Below, piece after piece: positions 21,541-30,037 of a stretch of 40,236 nt of DNA. Source of the stretch: an uncultured Solirubrobacter sp. (GTDB lineage Bacteria > Actinomycetota > Thermoleophilia > Solirubrobacterales > Solirubrobacteraceae); assembly GCA_937871635.1 (NCBI GenBank), contig CALMNS010000803.1:1-40236 (forward strand), given 5' to 3'. Position 1 is the first letter of the stretch. Every line of letters starts with the position of its first letter. A program made the position numbers and the translations under genes. The notes under the pieces were generated by a model. It did not search any database and had not been told where the DNA came from. It saw nothing but the letters and a program-made list of their open reading frames with translations.

Positions 21541-22017
21541 TCACGGACTCCGATGCGGTCCGACCGCCCTTGCTGCGCCTTCAGGAGCCGCCGCGGTGAG
21601 TACATCGACGGTCGCCGCCGTGTCCCAGTAGAACGGGCGGATGGACAGTATGCGTCCCTCACGAGTCTCGATCACCTGAGCGAGCGGATAGGTGTAAGCG
21701 CGCCCGGTGCGACGAGCCGTAGCCACCACCGTCGAGAGGACGATGACGAGGCGGCCGTGGACGACGAACTCCTGGTCGGTGAGTTCGAGGCTTTCCCACC
21801 ACTCGCGCATCTCGCGCATCCAGCGCTCGAAGCCGTCGTGTCCTCGCCATTCTCCGCCGTAGGGCAGCGAGTCGGCCTGATGCATCACGACCTCGGGGTC
21901 CAAGGTGTCCGCGATCGGCCCAAAGTCGCCGTCGCTGCCGGAAGACAGATAGCGGACCTCTGCCGAGTAGAAGCGGTGCAGGGCCTCGAGCACCTCAGGT
22001 TGATGCGACACGATCAC
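21541..22017 (-). CDS. SnoaL/NTF2-like protein
   Basis: PYGGEWRGHDGFERWMREMREWWESLELTDQEFVVHGRLVIVLSTVVATARRTGRAY pattern. Confidence 0.75.
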   Translation of the reverse strand: MIVSHQPEVLEALHRFYSAEVRYLSSGSDGDFGPIADTLDPEVVMHQADSLPYGGEWRGHDGFERWMREMREWWESLELTDQEFVVHGRLVIVLSTVVATARRTGRAYTYPLAQVIETREGRILSIRPFYWDTAATVDVLTAAAPEGAARAVGPHRSP

Positions 22018-22586
22018 CTCTCCGGCTCGTCAACTGGCTCCATCGCCGCGAGGAGCTCGGACGCCGCTCAGTATGACGAGGCGGGGCTTGAGGACCAGAA
22101 CGCAGCTGGGCGATCCAGTCTGGCGCTTACTGCCCTGGGGAGGCGCGAGCGCGATGGAGCGGACGGGGCGTCGGACGGAATCAGCCCCTAATACTGTCCA
22201 CAGGTTTAGTTCCTGTATGCTAAAGTTGTGCAAGTGGGGTGTCTCGTTTGGGATGTACCGGTGCTCTCACTCGGGCGTCTCCCCGTCCGGGCATCCCGCG
22301 CCGAAGCACTTCGTCGAGCGCGGCAGGGGGCCATCGAACTCCGCCACATCCGAGGTGCCTCCAGGAACGACTGGCGCACCAGGACGCCGTCAACTACCCG
22401 CGTCCGGCCACCACGCCGGTTGGCACGCCGACCCCGAGCCCTGCGCCGCACGATCGGGTGGCGGCGGGCGCCGCTCGATGAGGCGCTTCTTGCTTCGGTC
22501 AAGGCGGAGCCCGCGCCGGTCGAAGGGCTCAACTGGTCCCGCCGAGAGCGTGCGGAGCAGCGCCGCGCCGTGGAGGCACCGGGCGC

Positions 22587-23504
22587 GTGAGTCCGGCGCT
22601 CGACATAGAGGTGGCGGCGTCACCGTGCATGTGGGGTGTCGACTTCGCCGACGCACCCGAGAATCCACCGTGGCAGACGTTCCTCGACGAGGCCGTCGAA
22701 GCGGGTTACCCGCTCATCGAAGCCGGGCCAGTGGGATACCTGCCCGAGGATCCGCAGCGGTTGGCCAGGGAGCTCTCTCGTCGGGGACTCGGCATGGCCG
22801 GCGGCTTCATGTTCGCCTGGCTGTGGCGGCCGGACCGCCGGGAGGAGGATCTGGACGTGGCCCGGCGCACGGCCGCCGTGCTGGGCGGCGCCGGCGGCTC
22901 GCACGTGATCGTCGTCCCGGCGCTCGAGCCGGAGCGTACGGCGACCGCCGGAGACGCGGAGCTCGCTCGTCGTTTGGCGCCGAGGGACCTTCGGCGGCTG
23001 GTCGAGGGGCTGGAACAAGTCGCTCGGCTCGTGCGCGACGAGCACGGTCTGGGCACGCTCCTGCACCCGCACGCCGGGACCTTCGTCGAGCACGGCGACG
23101 AGATCGAGGCGGTCCTCGCCGCCGTCGATCCGGGGCTGGTCGGACTGTGCGCCGATCTTGGGCACCTGGCCTACGCAGGACTTGACCCGATCGCGACCTA
23201 TCGGCGGTACGCGGATCGGTGCGCCTACATCCATCTCAAAGACGTCGACGCCGCCATCCGAAGTCGTGTGATCGCGGAGGGGATCGGCTTCGAGGAGGCC
23301 GTCAGCCAGGACGTGTTCTGCCCGCTTGAGCGGGGCGTGACCGACTTCGAGGAACTACGCGACGCTCTGATCGAGACCCACTTCTCGGGCCGTCTGACCG
23401 TCGAGCAGGACCTCGACCCGACGCTCCGCGCGAGCGCAGCGGCTAACGCGCGCGCGAATCTGGCCTACCTGCGTTCCATCGGCCTGGTCGCCCCGGCCAA
23501 CTGA
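22587..23504 (+). CDS. IolE-like sugar phosphate isomerase/epimerase (TIM barrel)
   Basis: MWGVDFAD, LHPHAGTFVE, CADLGHLAYAGLDPI, YIHLKDVD, FCPLERGVTDF, TVEQDLDP. Confidence 0.82.
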   Translation: MSPALDIEVAASPCMWGVDFADAPENPPWQTFLDEAVEAGYPLIEAGPVGYLPEDPQRLARELSRRGLGMAGGFMFAWLWRPDRREEDLDVARRTAAVLGGAGGSHVIVVPALEPERTATAGDAELARRLAPRDLRRLVEGLEQVARLVRDEHGLGTLLHPHAGTFVEHGDEIEAVLAAVDPGLVGLCADLGHLAYAGLDPIATYRRYADRCAYIHLKDVDAAIRSRVIAEGIGFEEAVSQDVFCPLERGVTDFEELRDALIETHFSGRLTVEQDLDPTLRASAAANARANLAYLRSIGLVAPAN

Positions 23505-23520
23505 CCGCCGAAACGGTCAG
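23501..23520. terminator. Compact hairpin containing the stop codons of two convergent genes
   Basis: CTGACCG (23501-23507) and CGGTCAG (23514-23520) with a 6-nt loop; includes both stops. Confidence 0.45.
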
Positions 23521-24695
23521 GCGCCGGGCAGGATCAAGACCTTCGCGTCGTCGCGCTGGGCGGTCCGCTCGATCGCCTCGACGCCGCGTTCGAGCTCGAA
23601 CCGCCGAGTGACGATTGGCGACAGGTCCATCCGGCCGGCCGCGTGCAGGGCGATCGAGCTGCCGAAGCCCCCGCAGAGGTGTCCCATGCTGCCGAAGATC
23701 TGCGCGGCGGTCATCTGGTAGTCGAAGGTGCGCATCGGCACGGTGCCGGACTCGACCCCGAGCAGCACCACCTTCGCTCCGTAGTCCAGACAACGACTGA
23801 GCTGGGGCATCACCGCGGTGCCCGCCCCGCTGGCTTCGACCGCCATGGCGGCCAGTGGCCCGCCGGTGAGTGCCCGAAGCTCTGTGGCGGCATCCGCGCC
23901 CGCTGCGGCGAGATCCCGGGCGTCGCACGCGGCGTCGGCACCGACGCGGATCGCCAGCTCGAGCCGCTGCGGGGATGGGTCGAGGGCGAGGATCCGGGAC
24001 GCGCCGGCGGCTCGAGCAAGGGCGACGGCGGCCAGCCCGATCGGGCCGCAGCCGAACACGACGACCGGCTCCCCGGGCCGGAAACCGCCCGCCCGGACGA
24101 ACATGCCGTTGTAGGCGACGCTGGTCGGCTCCATCAGTGCACCGATCTCGTAGGCCCGCTGATCACCGAAGCGCTCCCGGATCTCGTTGAGCGACCAGCA
24201 GTGAGCCGCGGTCGTGCGCACGAGCTCGGCGGCGCCGCCATCGCGATCGAAGCCGTCATCTTGACCGGCGACACAGTGATTGAACATGCCCCGCTGGCAA
24301 GCGCGGCAGCTCCCGCAGTAGTGCATCGCCTCCACGGCCACCGCGTCGCCGATACGCACCGATTCGACCGCGCCGCCCACCGCCACCACCTCACCAGCGA
24401 ACTCGTGGCCGATCGCGATCGGCAGCTTCACGTGATAGGGCAGCAGCATCCAGCCCTCGTCGTCCGTCTGCACCATGTGCACGTCTGATCCACAGACCCC
24501 GCACGCACGCGGTGCCACGAGCACGTCCTGCGGGCCGGACAGGTCCGGCGTTGGGCGCTCGCCGACCGACAGGCGTGGGTTGCGCCAGATCGCACTCCCC
24601 TCGCGAGCGCGGCGCTCGGAGCGCTCATGTTCGGACGGCAGGTAACCCGGTCGCGGCTCCCAATCGGCATCCAGGACGAGCGCCTTCATCGTCAT
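23517..24695 (-). CDS. Zn-dependent dehydrogenase, resembling scyllo-inosose 3-dehydrogenase-type enzymes
   Basis: MKALVLDADWEPRPGY N-terminus, CGVCGSDVHM, GHEFAGEV, CGSCRACQRGMFNHC structural-Zn motif, GCGPIGLAAV. Confidence 0.85.
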   Translation of the reverse strand: MTMKALVLDADWEPRPGYLPSEHERSERRAREGSAIWRNPRLSVGERPTPDLSGPQDVLVAPRACGVCGSDVHMVQTDDEGWMLLPYHVKLPIAIGHEFAGEVVAVGGAVESVRIGDAVAVEAMHYCGSCRACQRGMFNHCVAGQDDGFDRDGGAAELVRTTAAHCWSLNEIRERFGDQRAYEIGALMEPTSVAYNGMFVRAGGFRPGEPVVVFGCGPIGLAAVALARAAGASRILALDPSPQRLELAIRVGADAACDARDLAAAGADAATELRALTGGPLAAMAVEASGAGTAVMPQLSRCLDYGAKVVLLGVESGTVPMRTFDYQMTAAQIFGSMGHLCGGFGSSIALHAAGRMDLSPIVTRRFELERGVEAIERTAQRDDAKVLILPGA

Positions 24696-24704
24696 CGCCG
24701 ACCC

Positions 24705-24953
24705 TTACTGCGCGGTGTAGCCGCCGGTGACGTCCGCGACCTTCGTGCGCACAACGCGCCCGGTGGCGGCGATCGTGGAGGCGGCTTCGTCGAGTCCTTC
24801 AGGGGATATGTCGATGAGAGCGAGGTCAGCGCCTGCCTCTGCGAGGGCCAGCGCGACTCCGCGGCCGATCCCGCCCGCAGCTCCCGTCACCAAGGCCCTG
24901 CGGCCGTCGAGGCGCATCGACCGAGCCGCTGCCGGCGTGTTGGCGACGGTCAC
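24705..24953 (-). pseudogene. Internally deleted short-chain dehydrogenase/reductase
   Basis: N-terminal Rossmann part RALVTGAAGGIGRGVALALAEAGADLALIDIS joined in frame to a typical SDR C-terminus GGYTAQ; only 82 codons. Confidence 0.75.
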
Positions 24954-25696
24954 CAGCGGAACTCCGCTGGGTCGGACTGCCCGATCAGCTCGTTCAGTAC
25001 CTCACGCAGCCGGTCCGGTTGATAGGTCGCGTCGACGAGTTCGATGACGCTGAACGGCGTCTGGCCGAGGTGCATCACCAGGCCCCGCGCGGCTGCATCG
25101 CCGTCGCCTCGCTTGATGGCGTCGAGGATGGCTCGATGCTCGACCACTCCACGCGTCCATGCGCCGCTCGCTTCCACGGTGTGGAGCCGGCGGTAGCGTT
25201 CAGCATGGTCGGAGAGCTGGTTGAGCATGCGGCTGAAGCGCTCCCCCGACCCTCCCGCGACGCCGCGGTGGAAGGCTCGGTGGGGGACCTCCCATCGCTC
25301 GTAGTCCTTTAGGTCAGCGAAGTGCGCCATCTGCGCGATGTTGCCCTCGAGTTGCGCGACCTCCTCCTGGGTGATCCGAGGGACGGTGAGCCGCACGGCA
25401 GTGTCTTCCAGCACCAGGCGAGCGCAGTAGAGCTCTTCGAGGTCGGGCATCGAGAACCCAGCCACGCGAACTCGCCGGTTGAACTCCGCGTCGACGAGCC
25501 CCTCGCGTTGAAGCATCCGCAGCGCCTCTCGCAGCGGCGTCCGGCTTACGCCGAGCTGGGCGGCGAGCTGGACCTGGGACATCGTCGAGCCCGGGCTCAA
25601 CCCGCCGCGCACGATCGCGTCCCGGAGGTGATCGTGGATCGCCTCGACGCTCTGTCCGTCCGCCGCCAGCGCGAGCGGCCGTGCCAACTCGGTCAT
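24950..25696 (-). CDS. GntR family regulator with FCD domain
   Basis: LRDAIVRGGLSPGSTMSQVQLAAQLGVSRTPLREALRMLQREGLV; C-terminal FCD-type helices. Confidence 0.93.
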   Translation of the reverse strand: MTELARPLALAADGQSVEAIHDHLRDAIVRGGLSPGSTMSQVQLAAQLGVSRTPLREALRMLQREGLVDAEFNRRVRVAGFSMPDLEELYCARLVLEDTAVRLTVPRITQEEVAQLEGNIAQMAHFADLKDYERWEVPHRAFHRGVAGGSGERFSRMLNQLSDHAERYRRLHTVEASGAWTRGVVEHRAILDAIKRGDGDAAARGLVMHLGQTPFSVIELVDATYQPDRLREVLNELIGQSDPAEFRW

Positions 25697-26595
25697 GGGA
25701 CGACGCCTTGGTCGACGGGCACCACGAGCGGATGCGCGCCGTCGACGAACTGCGCTGGCGGTGGCGGGTTGCCCCAGCGGTTGACCGTCAGCGGTTCGTC
25801 CGGCCAGACACGTGGCTCGTAGCGGGCTTCGTCCTCCACATGGAGGATGTTTGCGGAGTACTCGACGATCGCGCCGTCGTCATCGAGGAAGTAGCAGAAG
25901 TAGTTGTCGCCGATCCCGTGGTGCCCGGGTCCCCAGAGGAACCCGCGTCCATGGTGCATCAGGTGGTCGCCTGTGCGCCCGATGCTCGCCCACCCGTCCA
26001 CCTGGAAGGCGTAGTGGTTCAGAGCGTCCTCATCGGCGGCGACGACGCTGACGCCGTGGTGCTCGCTGCTGACGCGCAGCCAGCTGATGGCGTCCTCGGC
26101 GCGGTCGGAGACTCGGAGGCCGAGGACGTCGATCAGGAACGCCTCCATCGCTGGCTTGTCGGATGCCTTGATGGTCATGTGCTCGAACTTCACAGGACGG
26201 GCGCCGATGGTGTCGTAGTGAACGGGCTGGTTCTGGGCCATGCCGCAGAACAGCTCTACGACAAAGCCGCCGGGCGCGGTGAAGCTCAGGGCATCTTCGA
26301 CCCCGATTTCGACCTCACGCTGAACGAGCTCGAAGCCCGCCTCGGGGAGCAGCTCGCGGTACTGCGCGAGCACCGATGCGTCGGCCACCTCGAAGGCGAG
26401 ATGGTCGAGGCCGGCCTGATCGCCCTCGACGAGCACCAGCTCGTGATGGCGCGCGTTGCAGGTCAGGTACGCGGTCGAGCCCCGACGCTCGACCAGACGC
26501 AGACCGAGAATGTCCTGCGCGAAGGTGACCGAGCGCTGCAGGTCGGGGACCTGCAAGCCGACGTGGCCGACGCGCGTCGCCCGCGGCCACGTCAT
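25693..26595 (-). CDS. VOC-superfamily type I extradiol dioxygenase-like protein
   Basis: Two glyoxalase-fold repeats; FEHMTI / LNHYAFQV / AIVEYSAN supply the His-His-Glu facial triad. Confidence 0.85.
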   Translation of the reverse strand: MTWPRATRVGHVGLQVPDLQRSVTFAQDILGLRLVERRGSTAYLTCNARHHELVLVEGDQAGLDHLAFEVADASVLAQYRELLPEAGFELVQREVEIGVEDALSFTAPGGFVVELFCGMAQNQPVHYDTIGARPVKFEHMTIKASDKPAMEAFLIDVLGLRVSDRAEDAISWLRVSSEHHGVSVVAADEDALNHYAFQVDGWASIGRTGDHLMHHGRGFLWGPGHHGIGDNYFCYFLDDDGAIVEYSANILHVEDEARYEPRVWPDEPLTVNRWGNPPPPAQFVDGAHPLVVPVDQGVVP

Positions 26596-27524
26596 CGCAC
26601 GATCTCTCGATCGGCGGCCAGGGCCGTGTGCCGGACGGGACCGGCGACAACGGTGTTGGAGATGGATCCGATGCCCCCGACGGCGATGCCCACTGTGTCG
26701 CCTTCGCGGAGGAGCACCTGGGGATCCCGGCTGATCCCGACGCCGGCAGGGGTACCCGTCGCGATGATGTCGCCGGGCTCGAGGGTCATGAGCCGCGACA
26801 GGAAGGCCACCGTCTCGGCGACGGAGAAGATCATCTGGCTCGTATTCGAGTCCTGCACCAGCCGGTCGTTGACCCGGGCCGAGATGTCGAGGTCCTGCAG
26901 ATCGCCGAGCTCGTCGAGCAGGACGAGCGACGGCCCGCACGGAGCGAACGTGTCGATGGCCTTGCCGGCCGTCCACTGGCTGGTCTGGTGCTGAACGTCG
27001 CGCGCTGTGACGTCGTTGAGGACCATCGCTCCGGCGACATAGGCCAGGGCGTCTGGCTCCTCCACGTCCTTGCATCGGCTGCCGATGACGACGGCGAGCT
27101 CCGCTTCGTAGTCGATCTTCTCTCCCACCGGCGGAAGCACGATCGGGTCGTGCGGGCCGGCGAGCGAATTGCGGAACTTGGCGAACAGCATCGGTGCCTT
27201 CGGGAGGTCAAGCCCAGACTCTTCGGCGTGGTCTCGATAGTTGAGTCCCAGGCAGATGATCTTGTCGGGGTCCGTGACCGGTGGGCCCAGCGATACATCC
27301 GCGAAGGTCGCGACTGGTTCACCGGAATACCGTTCGGCCGCCTGCCGGATGTCCTCGAGAAGTCGGGGTCCGCCCTGCAGCACGGTCCGATTCGATGACC
27401 AGCGGGTGTCCTCGGGAGATCCGAGGCCTCCACTCGCGGCCACCGCTGCGGTGTCGAGGACCCCGTTGTCCACGACTAAGCCAGGCCGCCGGGCAAACGC
27501 CGGCCCGTAGGTCACCAACCGCAT
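26592..27524 (-). CDS. Fumarylacetoacetate hydrolase family protein
   Basis: PDKIICLGLNYRDHAEESGLDLPKAPMLFAKFRNSLAGP, DYEAELAVVIG, TARDVQ, GDIIATGTPAGVG; SD AAAGGA upstream of ATG. Confidence 0.92.
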   Translation of the reverse strand: MRLVTYGPAFARRPGLVVDNGVLDTAAVAASGGLGSPEDTRWSSNRTVLQGGPRLLEDIRQAAERYSGEPVATFADVSLGPPVTDPDKIICLGLNYRDHAEESGLDLPKAPMLFAKFRNSLAGPHDPIVLPPVGEKIDYEAELAVVIGSRCKDVEEPDALAYVAGAMVLNDVTARDVQHQTSQWTAGKAIDTFAPCGPSLVLLDELGDLQDLDISARVNDRLVQDSNTSQMIFSVAETVAFLSRLMTLEPGDIIATGTPAGVGISRDPQVLLREGDTVGIAVGGIGSISNTVVAGPVRHTALAADREIVR

Positions 27525-27612
27525 AGCGCTTCCTTTCCAATCGGACTCGGAGGCGCGACATCGTTCGCACCTTCCATTCGCTCCTGTCGAGTACTGGACG
27601 CAGACAGGATAG

Positions 27613-27641
27613 ATGTACACAGCCTAGTCGAAGTCGTCAAG
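27613..27641 (-). promoter_or_regulatory. Candidate promoter/operator for the FAH-VOC-GntR-SDR-ADH operon
   Basis: Reverse strand CTTGACGAC (-35 TTGACG) ... CTGTGTACAT; same arrangement as sites at 27665 and 37732. Confidence 0.55.
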
Positions 27642-27664
27642 TTCCGCGCCTGGGAAAGGGTCCT

Positions 27665-27728
27665 CTTGACGACAGTGCAGCAATCTACATACAGTATCCG
27701 ACCATGCGCTCAGTCGCTTCGGGCGCGG
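27665..27728 (+). promoter_or_regulatory. Promoter/operator module A for the sugar ABC operon: TTGACG-18-TACAGT with CTACATACAG and ATGCGCTCAG leader block
   Basis: Same spacing and sequence blocks as module B at 37732. Confidence 0.65.
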
Positions 27729-27836
27729 CAGTCGGGTCAACGCCAGCCGCTGAGCCCGGCCGCAGACGGCGTCCGAAGGGACGAATGAGCGGCGCCGCAC
27801 GGTTGCCGAGGAGCAGGAACCATGGGGAGGAGGGTC

Positions 27837-28976
27837 ATGTTCAGTCGCAAGTGGAGCAAGGGTCCCGGTGTGACGGGGTCGGTAAGGGTCGCGGTAGAGG
27901 TCCTCACGGCGGCGTGTCTCGGTCTTGGGGCGGCCGGCTGTGGGTCTGAACCGGCAGGCACAAGTGCGGGCTCCGGGGCGACGGCGACCAAGGACATCAG
28001 GCTCTACGCTGGCATTGGATCGGCTTCTGCCGAGTACTGGGCCTCCTTCACCGAGGGATCCCGGGCGGTCGCCGATTCAGAACGAGCGCCGTACCAGGCG
28101 CTCGCGAGCGAGTTCGAGGGCCAGAAGCACCTCGAGCAGTTTGGCGCGCTCTTCTCCCGCGGTTGCGAGCGCTGCGCCGTCACGATCGACCCGGCCTCGA
28201 CCGCCTACACCAAGGCGATCGTCAAGAGCGCCACCAAGGGCGGCGCCTCCGTCGTGACCGTCTGGAACAAGACGGACGGGGACCACCCCTGGGAAGGCGA
28301 GGACAACTGGGTCGCGCACACGACCTTTGACGGTGTCGACTCGGGCTACCGCAACACCAAGGCGCTCATCGAGGAGATGGGCGGCCGCGGCAACATCGTC
28401 GCGCTGCGCGGCGTCCCGGACAACCCTCCGGCCAGCGGCCGGCGAGCCGGGATGACGAAGGCGCTCAAGGAGCATCCGAACGTCAGATTGCTCGATGAGC
28501 AAGTCGGCAGCTGGGATCCGAACAAGGGGCAGCAGCTCACCGAGACCTGGCTGGCGAAGTACGGCGATGAGATCGACGGGATCTTCGCTCAGAACGACGC
28601 GATGGGCCTCGGCGCCATCGAGGCCCTGCGCGCCGAGGGGCTGGCCGGTGAGGTCCCCGTCACGGGCTCGGACGGTGGCAAGGACGCGCTCAACGCGGTC
28701 AAGAAGGGCGAGATGGTCTCGACCATGTTCGTCGATCCGGCGATCCAGGGCGCGGTCACCGCGGCGCTGGCCTACGCCGCCGCGCGGGGTGACGTCAAGC
28801 CCGCCGACCTTCCGAACGACAAGCGCGAGTTCTACCTCAAGCAGCAGATCGTGACCGCGAAGAACGTCGACGAGTTCCTCGCGCGGAAATTCGATCCGGC
28901 TCAGTACAGCTACGAGAGTCTCAAGAAGAACTTCTGGGCGCAGTCCGCGGGACCGATTCGCTACGGAGGCGCGTGA
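27837..28976 (+). CDS. Sugar ABC transporter substrate-binding lipoprotein (periplasmic-binding protein type 1)
   Basis: Lipobox LGAAGC; GSGATATKDIRLYAGIGS..., FAQNDAMGLGAIEALRAEGL, TGSDGGKDALNAVKKGEM; GGAGGAGG SD. Confidence 0.9.
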   Translation: MFSRKWSKGPGVTGSVRVAVEVLTAACLGLGAAGCGSEPAGTSAGSGATATKDIRLYAGIGSASAEYWASFTEGSRAVADSERAPYQALASEFEGQKHLEQFGALFSRGCERCAVTIDPASTAYTKAIVKSATKGGASVVTVWNKTDGDHPWEGEDNWVAHTTFDGVDSGYRNTKALIEEMGGRGNIVALRGVPDNPPASGRRAGMTKALKEHPNVRLLDEQVGSWDPNKGQQLTETWLAKYGDEIDGIFAQNDAMGLGAIEALRAEGLAGEVPVTGSDGGKDALNAVKKGEMVSTMFVDPAIQGAVTAALAYAAARGDVKPADLPNDKREFYLKQQIVTAKNVDEFLARKFDPAQYSYESLKKNFWAQSAGPIRYGGA

Positions 28977-30037
28977 GTGTGAGCCCGAACTCTGTCCCTA
29001 ACGCCGCCACCGCCACCGTCGCCGCGGAAGGCAGGACGCGGCAGCGGCGGGGAGCCGGCGACCGGGTGCGGTCGCTGACCCCCGGCCTGCGCCGGCTGCG
29101 GACCTGGGGTCCGCTTCTCATCCTCGCCGCGCTGTGCGTCATCTTCGCGGTCGCCAGCCCGCGCTTCCTGACGGTCGACAACCTCCAGACGATCGCCAAC
29201 CAGAGCGCGATCCCGATCGTTCTGGTCTGTGGCCTCACGTTCATCGTGATCATGGGCTCGATCGACCTGTCGCTCGAGGGCGCCATGGCTGTCACCAGCG
29301 TGGTCTCCGCGCTGCTGATCGCCAACGACGTCAACGGCAGCGACCTCGGGTACCTGGCCGTGCTGATCGGGGTGGGTCTCGGGCTGTTGTTCGGGCTCGT
29401 CAACGGCCTGCTCTACACGAAGCTGCGGCTGCCGTCCCTGCTGGTGACGGTCGGCACGTGGTTCGTCGGGCTCGGTATCGCTGCTTTGCTGTTCCCCGCC
29501 CGCCAACCGCGCATCTCCGACGGTTCCCTGCGGGCGTGGTCGCTCGACACGCTGCTCGGGGTCAGCCGACTGGTCTTCGTCGCTCTCGCCTGTGTCCTCG
29601 TCGCCTACCTCCTGCAGCGCTACACGAAGTTCGGCCGGTACTGCTTTGCCATCGGCGGCGGGGAGGACACGGCGCGGCTCTCCGGGCTGCCGCTCGACCG
29701 CGTGAAGGTCGCCGCGTTCGGGTTCGCCGGCCTGATGGCCGGCCTGGCCGGGGTGATGGCGACCACGCGGCTGGGGGTCGGCAGCGTCGAGGCGGGCGAA
29801 GGGCTGCTGTTCCCGACCATCTCGGCGATCGTCATCGGGGGCACCCTGCTCAGTGGAGGACGCGGCGGGATCCTCCACAGCCTGGTCGGAGTGCTCATCC
29901 TCGGCGTGCTGAGCAACGGGATGGTCCTCGTCGGAGTCGACGCCTACGTCCAGCAGGCGGTGCAGGGAGCGATCATCATCGTCGCGGTCGTCCTGACCAC
30001 GTGGCACGCACGTTCGCGGATGCGGGTGATCAAGTGA
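28973..30037 (+). CDS. Sugar ABC transporter permease (RbsC type)
   Basis: NQSAIPIVLVCGLTFIVIMGSIDLSLEGAM, GGTLLSGGRGGILHSLVGVLILGVLSNGM; GTG start overlaps SBP stop. Confidence 0.9.
   Translation: MSVSPNSVPNAATATVAAEGRTRQRRGAGDRVRSLTPGLRRLRTWGPLLILAALCVIFAVASPRFLTVDNLQTIANQSAIPIVLVCGLTFIVIMGSIDLSLEGAMAVTSVVSALLIANDVNGSDLGYLAVLIGVGLGLLFGLVNGLLYTKLRLPSLLVTVGTWFVGLGIAALLFPARQPRISDGSLRAWSLDTLLGVSRLVFVALACVLVAYLLQRYTKFGRYCFAIGGGEDTARLSGLPLDRVKVAAFGFAGLMAGLAGVMATTRLGVGSVEAGEGLLFPTISAIVIGGTLLSGGRGGILHSLVGVLILGVLSNGMVLVGVDAYVQQAVQGAIIIVAVVLTTWHARSRMRVIK

Noticed and set aside
22228-22590. 120-aa ORF ending in GTGA overlap with the first IolE-like gene
   Set aside because: The overlap is suggestive of coupling, but the protein is Arg-rich with no recognisable family; not supported enough to call
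27704-27949. 81-aa ORF from the conserved ATG in module A as a leader peptide
   Set aside because: The peptide is not conserved with copy B because of a 1-nt indel and it overlaps the SBP start; kept only as an RNA/DNA element
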